From assembly GCF_015706575.1 (NCBI RefSeq), contig NW_024037076.1, positions 7,040,777-7,104,776 of the forward strand: a stretch of 64,000 nt of DNA, in the 5' to 3' direction. Of this stretch, positions 24,401-36,400 are shown piece by piece. How positions within the stretch are numbered: position 1 is the stretch's first letter; each line of letters starts with the position of its first letter. Source of the stretch: Patiria miniata (Eukaryota > Echinodermata > Asteroidea > Valvatida > Asterinidae). The translations under genes and the position numbers were made by a program. The notes under the pieces are model-generated. The model was not told where the DNA came from. It did not search any database and worked only from the letters and a program-made list of their open reading frames with translations.

Positions 24401-27400
24401 TAGTAATGACACTGTGAAACTATTCTTTCTGGCATGCTGTCATTTTGAAGAAAACAATACATTAAGGTAATTTCCAAAGATGCATCTAATGACACATTTA
24501 TGGAAAATTTCTGTTTGTAGTTTGTTTTTAATTCGGTGTACGCAAGCGTTGACACGACGCACAAGCGCGTGAGGTTGCTATACATTGTAGATCATCGGTT
24601 CAGTGCGTGACATCTGCTGAATAAAGACGTGTCCCGGATGCTGATACGGGCGCCATTCAAAACACGACTCGGCAACTTTTGAATTGAAATCGAGATCCTA
24701 AAATATTGTTTCCTCGGAATATACAGCATTCACTGAGCTAAAAGTTCATCGGGTTAGTTGTTAAGCACCTTTCTTTAGATTTGTTAGCACTTTTGTTGCT
24801 TTATAGGGAAAAAGTGCACAATGACAAATGATATACTCTACCTTTAATCAGAACTACATTCAATGAATTCACAGTTCTGAAAGATCTCATAAACTCAAAA
24901 ATCACATGGTTCTATCATCAACGATGACCATTTGCCTACCCCTCCCCCTCCCCACCGGTACTGCACACACTATTCAATTGTTGTCACTCAAAATTAACAC
25001 TGGTCACAAGTGAATTAATGAACACTCTGCTTTCGGTATCTTAACCACTTTCAAGGTGTTATTTAACAACAAAAACCAGGAAAACAACTGATTATTCTCA
25101 TAACGACAATGATCATGTTAGAGATAAACTTACATGTAAGTCACATGGACTCTGTGCACAAGTTCCCCATGCAAAGTGAAAATTGGAAGAGACCACATCG
25201 GAGGGACATTCAAACGTGCCCCTGAGGGCGCCTAATGCTCACACAAAGATACTACAGATTTGTGTACATTAAAAATCAAATTGAAAATGCGTATTTTGCA
25301 TTTTAGATGTAAATTTTGTAACTCTTCAGTAACTCTTTAAATATCACTCTTTAGAGTAACTCTTTAAATATCACTGTGAAAATATCAAGGTGATTGTTGT
25401 GATTCATATTCTTGATTTTGTAAACCTGAGAAAACCCTGACTTTTAAGTATCACATGACAACAAAACAATGATTGTTAGATTGAGAAAGTTGGTTATGAA
25501 AATAACAGCGTTGCTGTTGAAACCCCTCAGCCAGAGTCAAGTTATCATCCGGAAACCATTAACCTTTAACTCAACGTGGTGACCTTGACCTTTGGCCTTT
25601 GACCCCAGAACCAGTCCCAACATGCCTGTACCAATGGGAAACCCCCTACCGAAGTTAGACACCAACATTTCATTTCTAACTCAAGTTATCATTCGGAACC
25701 ATTTACATTGAACTCACCACGGTGACCTTGACCTTTGACCTTTTGACCCCAAAACCAATCCCAACTTGCCTGTACACAAGGGCAAACCCCTACCTCAGTC
25801 AGACACCAAAATCTCATTTCTAACTCAAGTTATCATCCGGAAACCATTTACCTTTAACTCACCATGCTGACCTTGACCTTTGACCTTTTGACCCCAAAAC
25901 CAATCCCAACTTGCCTTCTCCCAAGGGGAACCGTCTTCCAAAGTTAGACACCAAAATCTCATTTCTAACTCAAGTTATCATCCGGAAACCATTTACCTTT
26001 AACTCACAATGGTGACCTTGACCTTTGACCTTTTGACCCCAAAACCAATCCCAACTTGCCTACTCCCAAGGGCAACCCTCTACCAAAGTTAGACACCAAA
26101 ATCTCATTTCTAACTCAAGTTATCATCCTGAAACCATTTACATTTAACTCACCACGGTGACCTTGACCTTTGACCTTTTGACCCCAAAACCAATCCCAAC
26201 TTGCCTACTCCCAAGGGCAACCCCCTATCAAAGTTAGACACCAAAATCTCATTTCTAACTCAAGTTATCATCCGGAAACCATTTACCTTTATCTCACCAT
26301 GCTGACCTTGACCTTTGACCTTTTGACCCCAAACCAATCCCAACTTGCCTACTCCCAAGGGCAACCCTCTACCAAAGTTAGACACCAAAATCTCATTTCT
26401 AACTCAAGTTATCATCCTGAAACCATTTACATTTAACTCACCACGGTGACCTTGACCTTTGACCTTTTGACCCCAAAACCAATCCCAACTTGCCTACTCC
26501 CAAGGGCAACCCCCTATCAAAGTTAGACACCAAAATCTCATTTCTAACTCAAGTTATCATCCGGAAACCATTTACCTTTATCTCACCATGCTGACCTTGA
26601 CCTTTGACCTTTTGACCCCAAAACCAATCCCAACTTGCCTTCTCCCAAGGGGAACCCTCTTCCAAAGTTAGACACCAAAATCTCATTTCTAACTCAAGTT
26701 ATCATCCGGAAACCATTTACTTTTAACTCACAATGGTGACCTTGACCTTTGACCTTTTGACCCCAAAACCAATCCCAACTTGCCTACTCCCAAGGGCAAC
26801 CCTCTACCAAAGTTAGACACCAAAATCTCATTTCTAACTCAAGTTATCATCCTGAAACCATTTACATTTAACTCACCAGGGTGACCTTGACCTTTGACCT
26901 TTTGACCCCAAAACCAATCCCAACTTGCCTACTCCCAAGGGCAACCCCCTATCAAAGTTAGACACCAAAATCTCATTTCTAACTCAAGTTATCATCCGGA
27001 AACCATTTACCTTTATCTCACCATGCTGACCTTGACCTTTGACCTTTTGACCCCAAAACCAATCCCAACTTGCCTTCTCCCAAGGGCAACCCTCTTCCAA
27101 AGTTAGACACCAAAATCTCATTTCTAACTCAAGTTATCATCCGGAAACCATTTACATTTAACTCACCACGGTGACCTTGACCTTTGACCTTTTGACCTCA
27201 AAACCAATCCCAACTTGCCTACTCCCAAGGGCAACCCCCTACCGAAGTTACAACCCCAAACAACATTTCTAACTCAAGTTATCATCCGGAAACTAAGCTG
27301 CCCGGACGGACGGACGGACACACACACATCCGGACGGACGGACGCCCTAGGCGATGACAATACCCCTCGAGCCTCTCGGCTGAGGGGTAAAATGACTCCC

Positions 27401-30400
27401 CTTTTCCCGTAGCAAATCTGTAATATTTAATTAGAATGCACATGTCAGCTAAAAAACGTCTTGTGAGAAGACTAGTTCTAAATATTCTTTTTTTTATATT
27501 AATATTCATGATTCTATTTCTACAATTCACAGATGACAATATCATTGGATTAAAACATTAATAAATCAGATGTTGACATTAACATCATGGAGGGAGATAC
27601 CCTTTCTGTCCCTATCAAATAACAGTTTGTAACAGTTTTGAAAATTGGTCTAATGTTGGTACAATTGACAGGCTGTGGCAATTTTGTCAATTGTAGGTAC
27701 ATGTACATTGTACCATGCTTTGACTTTGACATGCAAGAGTTGTTCCCATTTATAAGAAAGGTACCAAGAAGAGCCCCGGAAATTATATGCCTAAGAGTTT
27801 AACCTCAGTGCCATGTAAAATGATGGAAGCCGTAGTGGAGCAGTGGGTCCTTAGTCATGTGGAAGGTCTGGATTTGTTAACCAAAGATCAACACGGCTTC
27901 ATGAAGGGAAGATCATGCCTTACCAATCTGCTTGAAACATTCAAAGAAGTCACCAGTATGTTAGATGAAGGGGGCGGAGTGGACATTATCTATCTTGACT
28001 ACTCCAAAGCCTTTGACTCTGTCCCGCACAGAAGGATGTTGTCCAAGTTACAAGCTTACGGAGTGAAGGGCAAAGTTTGGACATGGATCCAGGATTTTCT
28101 GACAGGAAGAGTGCAAAAGGTATCTGTGGGCGATGCGGAATCAGACTGGACCAGCGTGGCAAGTGGAGTGCCCCAGGGCTCTGTCCTGGGCCCCATCCTG
28201 TTCGTGTTGTACATAAATGATCTGCCAGAAAATGTGAAATCAAACGTAAAAATGTTTGCAGATGACACCAAACTGTACAGGCACATGGTTGATGAAGAAG
28301 AAAAGCACTCGCTCCCAGAAGATCTCAACGCACTTCAGAAGTGGTCCAAAACCTGGTTGCTGAGGTTTAATGCAAGTAAATACAAGCTTATGCTCATGGG
28401 TAATACCAACAAAAGAACATCTAATCACCTGGGCAATGAACAGATACCTCTTGACAGTGAAGAGAAAGATCTAGGAGTCTATATAACAGAGGACTGTAAG
28501 AACACCAAGCAGTGTGCAACAGCAGCAAGTAAGGCAATGGCTAATTTAAGAATAATCAAAAGGACATTCACACACTACGACAAAAAATGCTTCACCACCC
28601 TCTACAAGACATACATCCGTCCACACCTTGAATATTGTATCCAAGCATAGAGCCCCAGTCTCAAGAAAGATGTGACGGTGTTAGAAAAGGTACAGTGCAG
28701 GGCAACCAAGATCATTCCAAGCTTGAAAAACAAAACTTATACTGAGAGATTATTGGAGTTGGACCTGTACAGTTTGGAAGCAAGAAGACAACAAGGTGAC
28801 TTGACCGAGGTGTATAGGATCCTAAACGGCTTGGAAGGCATTGAGGAGAGCAAGCTCTTCCAGAGACACGAAAACCCATTCCAAGTCAGAGGTTACAACC
28901 TAAAGCTCTACAAACCAGGATTGAAGAAAGGGTTGAACTGCAGAAAAAACTTCTTTTCCATCCGAGTTATTTCTGAATGGAACAACCTCCCATCACGTGG
29001 TGAATGCAGCCTCAACAAACCTGTTTAAGAACCATCTTGATGCCTACTAGAAAGAAATTAGATATGGGGTCACAAAGGCTTAGCCTATTCAATTCCACTG
29101 ACAGCAATAGATATGGTGGGTTTAAGTAGCACTGAGCAGTGTTGGAGGTCTCGAGGCCGGCCTCGAGGTCGATTTTCATGGCCTCGGCCTCGGCCTTGGC
29201 CTCGGAGTCTCGGCCTCGGAGCCTTCTGGCCTCGGCGAATCGGTCGAGGCCGGCTCGAGGCCGCCCATTTTGATGTCTTTTCTATTCTAATTAATTTTAA
29301 TTTGTACCGTATCAAACCCTCGAGATTTTGCCGCAGTGGGTTCCGTGAAACGAACGCATATACAATGTATGAACTGGAAATGGTTGCATTGAACGTACTC
29401 ACGTACGTAGCATCTTCGCCTATCCTGCGCTTCAGCTTTCCACGTGCATGCAAGCGTTATAACTGTTACCGCGTGCCAGACTACATAAGTCTGGCACCAA
29501 TCCCATCCGCGTACAATAACATGTGGTAGTAGACTAGTCTGGTTGCAGTGTTGTACAAAATTTTCTCGTTTCGCCTCTGTACCCCGACCTTTAAAAATGA
29601 TTTGCGGCAAGGTGCGGCAAGCTTAAAGGGAACATGAAATAAAATTTTGATTGCATTTTTTTTGCTTAAATCAATAAAGGATGATGTTCTTAACAATATT
29701 TTGTGTATGGCGGTGTTTATTTTCTGGGATAAATGGGGGAAAATAATTTGTGAACATGTTTGGTCAAACTACTCCGCCCCACAAAGGGAAGCTTCATTAA
29801 CATAAAACTTCGCAAGGGGTATGACGCAAATCATGGCAGAGACTTGCCGCGCTGCGGGGGGCACCGGCATTGCGGCGTGCATCATAATACATGTACATAT
29901 CCATTGCGGCACTGAAAGTTTTTCTGGTGTTTCGTTCGGAATCGAGGAGAAATAACACCCGATTTTCGGCCATGCTGACAAGATGTGTGGCTGCTGGGTG
30001 TAGCAAAACTACCAAGGATGGAGTAAGCCTTCATTTGTTTCCAGTAAATCCGAAATATCGGAGCATTTGGAGAGCCAAAGTGAACGTAAATACCAGAGCA
30101 AGTGGTCCGGGCCCAGTGAGTTCGCGGCCCTCTGCGCTGCACTTTGTCTTTGAGCCGTTGTGCTTTGATGCTGGTCTGTACAGCAACTTGGGCATGCCCC
30201 TAAAAAAACATCGAGTCAGTGTCTGAATCATTAGAACTCTGATTCGAATTGGACGAATCTGTACCATTTTCATCGGATTCGCTAAGGAAAGAAGAGAAAG
30301 AGTCTTCGAAACTTTCACGGTCATGACGGTCGTCGTTGTTTTCATTCGACAACGGTGGCACCGTGGCACGTCCACATGTGCATGTACACATGTAGACACA

Positions 30401-33400
30401 TTCGTACGTGTGCATATAATGCCACGTACGGGTACGCGGCGGCTGCACATACACACAGTACAGTAGCTTCGCTAATCCGTCTCGTACCCAGACGTCATTT
30501 ACGGGCCCTGGATTTCTCTGCCTTTGTTTACGTCATGAACAGCGCCCTCATTTGGAGTTGCCGCGAAAATCAAAAAGGGGGGGTTCAATTTTGGACGGTA
30601 AATTACCACACTAAACGTACACCAGAACCAGTTCTGCTTTTAATTCACATTTAATACACATAAAGGAATGTATATATAAAAAAAAATACGTTATGAAAAT
30701 TTTGGACTGCATGTTTCCTTTAATCATTTCTTTTTATAGGCCACTGTTTCAGTAAAAGTCTGAACTTTCTGGGTACGATCGAGTGTACTAGTCCGTACCA
30801 TATTTTTTTCATAAAGATATGATAAAAACAGTTAAGATTTATCAAGTAGATTTTATTTTTACACGGTGATTTAAATGAAAGTTCCGGCTCACACGGTAAT
30901 GTTTGGCGCAAATGGTCGATATGGAAAGCGCGATTTCAGAATTCGTTTTTCCATCCAAATGAATGCAAAGTTCTGAATGAATGTTTTAATAATAGGAGTC
31001 AGTATTCCTCGTGGTACCAGGATACTTTTTTGTATTTTTAGAGCCATGTTGATACTTATTACATGTATAAGCACGGTTTGAAATTGACTAATTTTGCGTG
31101 GTTACAGATATACGGCCAAAACCTCTGGACTCCCTACCTCTTGCCATGATCTTAAAATTCTTCGAAGCCATTGGATTCAAATCGGATGATCCGAGAATTC
31201 ATGGTCATTTTGATGAACTGAGTGATATCATGCACGCATGTTCCGTGTTGTCGTGTTGTTTTGAGCGGGATTGGCCATTGCCAGACTTTGTCTGGTACCG
31301 CGGTATTAACAGTGATAATGCGTGGACACTTATCCCGTTGTGTGGAGCGGGATTGGAACTATGCTTTGCCCGTGCGTAACGGCGGGCCGTCTGGCATTGT
31401 CTGGTCGCATCGTGGTGTTTGCTCGGCGCGCGCCTGGACAGTGCGAAGGTCGAGGGGGGGGGATCGTAACTTTTTGGTTATGAGTGGTAAAAACCTGATT
31501 CAAAAATCAAGTTGTTGTTTATTTAATGGGGATTCCTATGATATTAAGCATTTTGATAGGTTTTGAAAATATAAAACATGCTAAAAGTAAATAATGTAAA
31601 TCTTACAGAATAGAAACTCAAAATTTGGCCAAAATCTTCAAAGGGCAAACACCTGTGAGCCTGATTCAAATGCCATTGATTTTGTTGTGTAATTTGCTTT
31701 TCAGTGATACAAAACTTGAGATTTCTTTCTTTAAAAAATAAAATTCGCCGGACTCCCTACAAGAGGAAACCCATTGCAAGCTGTAAATTTGTAAGCCAGG
31801 CACTCCAAAACTCAGTGAATTCAACTAAAAAGATGTTAAAACTCCAACATAATCTTAGCCTTGTTTTAGTGATTTATATTTTATTACGTGTTTTGATAGC
31901 TGGCCTCGACCTCGGCCTTGGCCTCGGAGGTGGTGGCCTCGGCCTTGGCCTTGGCCTCGCGGTTGTGGCCTCGGCCTCGGCCTTGGCCTCGGAAGTTGTG
32001 GCCTCGGCCTTGGCCTCGGCCTCGGAGGTTGTGGCCTCGACTACAACACTGGCACTGAGTGCCTCGCAATGATTGATTTACATTAATGCAATAACAATGA
32101 AGACACAAAAGGTTCGCTCATGCATGTCCCAGCAAAACAAATGCATTGCCCTCTATTAGAAGGCAAATTTGTTGCAACATTCAAATCTATCTATATCTAT
32201 CAAGCCCCTTCAACAGGTTTTGACAGTTATGTGGTTTAATCCATAGGGGTTCTGGGAGTTGGCCACCAGCCTGTACAAAAGCTATAGGAGAGGAGGAGGT
32301 TAGGCTTGGAACGCTAAAAAGTCTGGCACCATCCCATTCAACAGTTTACAAGGCCTTTTTTTTATACACATACCTGATTTTGTCCTAACGTACGTCTATG
32401 TCGTGTGGCTATGTCGATTGCACACGTACGTAAACGAACAAATACGCGATATGTTGAGTGATGCTTGAAATTAGCGCTCAAAGATATCCAAACATGGCCA
32501 TTTCCTCCCATACATGTATGTTGTCCATTCTTTCAATGTCTTTGTAGTCTTTGTTAGATGTGACGTACAATTGACACTATTTCTGCACCTCAGTAATTAT
32601 TTTTGCGTCCTTTTTATTTTGTATAACCAATCAGTTCAGGCACTTGCGACATACATACATACATATACGTATGCAAAAATTTTATCGCACTATAAAATCA
32701 AATCGCATTTTTTTTTTTAAATGGGGTGATAAGTCGCACAAATTTGTTGCATAAATGTAAACGTGTTATTGATTTTTGCGTTTAAAAATGCACAACCTTA
32801 TTGTGCGACAAATCATGTATGTGTAAATATATTTCAGGGAACACGATCAAAAATGGCTTCCTCTCAAATAAGGTCTGTGGCTTTGGGTATATTTCTAATA
32901 GAATTAGTTTTTTTGGGGGGAGGGGTAGGTTTATTTATATTTAAACCACATTGAACTTATTATTGAAATTTAACTTCCAGACTAAAGCTTGATCTGACAG
33001 AATGCAATTATTATAACAAAACTAGAACAGCGAAGCCGCCACGGCTTGCTGTTAGGGAGGCAGGAAGGGAGGCTGAAGGTAGGGTTGGGGATGGGCATGA
33101 TGGGGATCAGGATTCTGGTTGATGTGCCAAGGTATAGGGGTAAGTTTTTAAATGCCAACAAAAAAGTCAACAAATGTCCTTACAAATGCATGTGTACGTG
33201 GGATAGCCGTCACCGAGTTATGGGAAAGTTTTCCATTGTTAGGGTAATTAGGACCTAGTTGTGGGGACTTTTTGCAGCACCCCCAGTGTCTTTGGTCCCC
33301 ATATTACCGTGGGAGAACTTGTGTGTAGTCCCCACAAATGAGGAACAAGAATGGTTATATTCATGTAGCCACAACACTATCACCACACCCCCAAACCTTA

Positions 33401-36400
33401 CCCCATCCCCCTCCCCGCCCCCTATCCACACCCACCCCATCCTCCCCACCCATCCCCACCCCACCACCTACACATCCCCACCCCACCCCAACTCCAATCC
33501 CTATCTTCCTACCCCTTCCCCTACCCCAACCCCCTATCACCACCCACCCCATTCTCCTCCTACCCATACCCACCCATACATCCCCACCCCACCCATACAT
33601 CCCCACCCCGCCCCAACCCCTACTCCAATTCCTATATCCCGCCCCCTCCCCCACCCAACCCAACCCCTACACCCACCCCCCTCTACCCGTCCCCACCCAC
33701 CCCTACACCCCACCCAAGCCCCTACTCCAACCCCTATCCCCTCCCCCACACATCCCAGTGTGTATAGCCTGCAAACGGGAACCCCCTATTGTCCCTCTTT
33801 TGTTTGGACTTTTTGTTTTTCACGAAAGTCGGATAGTGCGTAAGTCAGCGACTTGCACAATAAATTATGGCGTAACTTGCGCAATCATTTTAGGTGGCGT
33901 AAGTTGTAGCGTAGCAACTAAAAATGACACATTTTACCAGCAAATCGGGACTGTCGTGGAGCCTGTTATTGCACAACTTATCAAGGTTGATACAAGACAC
34001 TTACATGTACAACTTTATGTTTGAAATAAATGCATTTCTACTTTACTCGAAAAATAGAATTAGCTGTTGCAAACTGCTTACCAACCAAAATGACCTATGG
34101 TATAAATGCAAAAAAATAGTTAGTGGCCTGACGTTTCGACCCTAGCAGAGTCTTTCTCGAAGGCTAAATGACAAGACTTCATAGTCTTGTCATTTAGCCT
34201 TCGAGAAAGACTCTGCTAGGGTCGAAACGTCAGGCCACTAACTATTTTTTTGCATTTTTCTATTTTACTCGTAACAAAATTTTTAGAGTTTCCGAACGAC
34301 TCTGAAGAAAGTCAGACAAAATAATTTTCAAAATGGCGGGCTAAGGTTATCCAACAACTGTTTTGCAAATGAACAAATTCACACACAAACAGCCGTCGTA
34401 AATGCTGTTTTTATCCTCGTCCAAGATGTTTAAATTATTTAAAAGGTTGCGCAGCTACGCCAAGTTTTGTGAAATCCATTGTAAGTTTATTGCACAGCTG
34501 CGCAACAAATTTATTGCGTAAGTCTTACACATGGCACTTTTTCGAGAAATCGGCTGCTGAGGAGGATGCACAGACCATTTACCAACAGTTCTGTTGGGGC
34601 AGACTATCTTTTCTGGCAGCGGTTAGCTGATGAATTGCCTTTATGTCAAACCTGAATTTACCAAGACCCTGAATGTCAGTGAAATTGTCTAGATATTTCT
34701 ACATTATCTGGATCACACATTGCGGGTCCAAATTTTGCCAGAAGAAAAAAGGAGATCATATCTTTGTCATCATTTTCACTGGATTGCCAAATAAATCTCG
34801 CATCCATTGGCAATGCCATATTGAATGTTAGCACCCTCAAGTGTAATTCAACATACATGGTCGCGGTCTTTGAGTCTGTATTGGTATCCATACAAGTTAG
34901 CATGCCAGACCACTGTAATATAGCTTCAAATGGTTTTAATTTCTGTGTGTTTTGGTAATTGGATTTCATTGGTTTATGAGGGTATGGATTTTAATATGTA
35001 TTTGCAGTTTGCGTCGTGTATATACGTTGATCATCTTTATCAAATTCAGTCTGTTCAGTCTGTTTATTTAATTTCATACGTGGTTCAATTTTAACACATG
35101 GAAGAAAAGTGTACTATATGGGTTTTTTACATGTATATTGATGTAAACTGTAATGGTCCTTGGGACTGTACAAATTTGAAGCAAAATTCCACACTATCCA
35201 TAAATTATGAAAAATGGTTCCGGCACAAACCAGAGATAACACAGATAAAACCCAACATTTCACTCAACATGCTTTCTCCTTTAAATACTGAACAGAATGT
35301 CCAGCTAATACCTCTGGCAGGTCTGGGGTTTTTTTTCTAAGAACCATTTTGCTGTTAGAGATAGCCACTTCACATGCTGTGTCTGCAAACTTCTCTTAGG
35401 TTTTTTTTTTCCAGTAAGTTTCTATTGGATTCATCTTTATTCAGTAAACCTGAGACTGACCTTTTAAGTTGAAGACTGCAATCTCACCAGATGTGCTGTT
35501 TGGTCCAAAATGGACACCAGATACCAAGAGCAGTGTGTCGCTGGCATTGAACTGTGAGAACTGGGTATACTGCCAATGGAACAGGTCTTTCATGGCTCTG
35601 TTGTACTTCAGGGAGATGGGAGGACCAGTCTTCCAAACCTACATGTAAAGGGACCAACCAGGGAAAGGTCTGTCATATTGCTAGAAATTTTCTTTAAAAG
35701 GTGAAAGCATGCATAATTACATCCTAAGTGGTAAAAAGGTACACACAAAAATACTGTTACTGAAGGACATTTAAGTACCAATGCTACCATAGTTGCACAC
35801 TCGTGTGTTTTTTGCTCATGCAAAGACGATACAGTTTGTGTCTCCTCATTGTTTAGTATTAGTCAGGTGTACTCATTAGTGATGTACATGATGGGTTCTT
35901 CCTTGGCTCTCGGGGGTAGACTGAACAACGTTGACTATTTATCTGATAGGACTGGTCAATTTGGACAAACACCAAGCATTGAGAGTGATGACACAAACAC
36001 AAAGAAGTAGTGTTGGACTCAAGTACAATTACAACCTTGCAAATGTGACTTGGACCCAGCTCAATCATGGGCAAGATATGGCTTTGGTAATTCTAAGACA
36101 ATTCATTTGTTTTAACACAAAACTCCATTTTGTTGGCATGATGGTAAAGCAGTTTCCAGAGATGGCTAACCTAGTGCCAATAGACACAAAAATTTGGTTA
36201 AAAGACTGAGCCATCTTTTTCGATTTGTCCAACATAGAGCCATTAACAGTGAGACTAGCAGGAGTAGTACCCACATGTACATAGGCAGGTAAAACCTTTT
36301 TTCAAAGTTTGACCATAGTTGTGAAGGATTGTGTTTGGTCTGCATTATTTGGTGACGGAAATATTTCTTCTTTGGGGTTTTAACCAAATTATTTGCAAAG

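Larger units (their letters stand above)
27733..29050 (+). mobile_element. CR1-like LINE, 5'-truncated, with one stop and one frameshift
   Basis: The reverse-transcriptase end of a CR1/L2-type non-LTR retrotransposon. Motifs in order: VVPIYKKG, DQHGFMKGRSCLTNLL, IIYLDYSKAFDSVPH, SGVPQGSVLGPILF, FADD (28255-28266), WLLRFNASK, RPHLEYCIQA. A TAG at 28648-28650 stands where the family has Trp (QAWSP). The reading resumes with LEKVQCRATKII, ERLLELDLYSLEARRQQGDL and RKNFFSIRVISEWNNLP. A one-base shift at about 28987-29000 precedes VVNAASTNLFKNHLDAY and a stop at 29048. The first part of the RT, the endonuclease and ORF1 are absent, as usual for 5'-truncated inserts. It was copied in by target-primed reverse transcription and is now dead, though little worn. 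It lies antisense to FBXW5 within intron 3. Confidence 0.93.

Noticed and set aside
30200-30454. Acidic Ser-rich reverse frame (SDENGTDSSNSNQSSNDS)
   Set aside because: Overlaps the end of the THAP remnant in antisense; no start context or partner domain, so not called.
31098-31566. Two overlapping frames of 93 and 114 codons
   Set aside because: No recognisable motif, no splice context, and different frames equally open.
33259-34024. Proline/threonine-rich frames of up to 228 codons
   Set aside because: By-product of the C/A-only tract; open in several frames at once.
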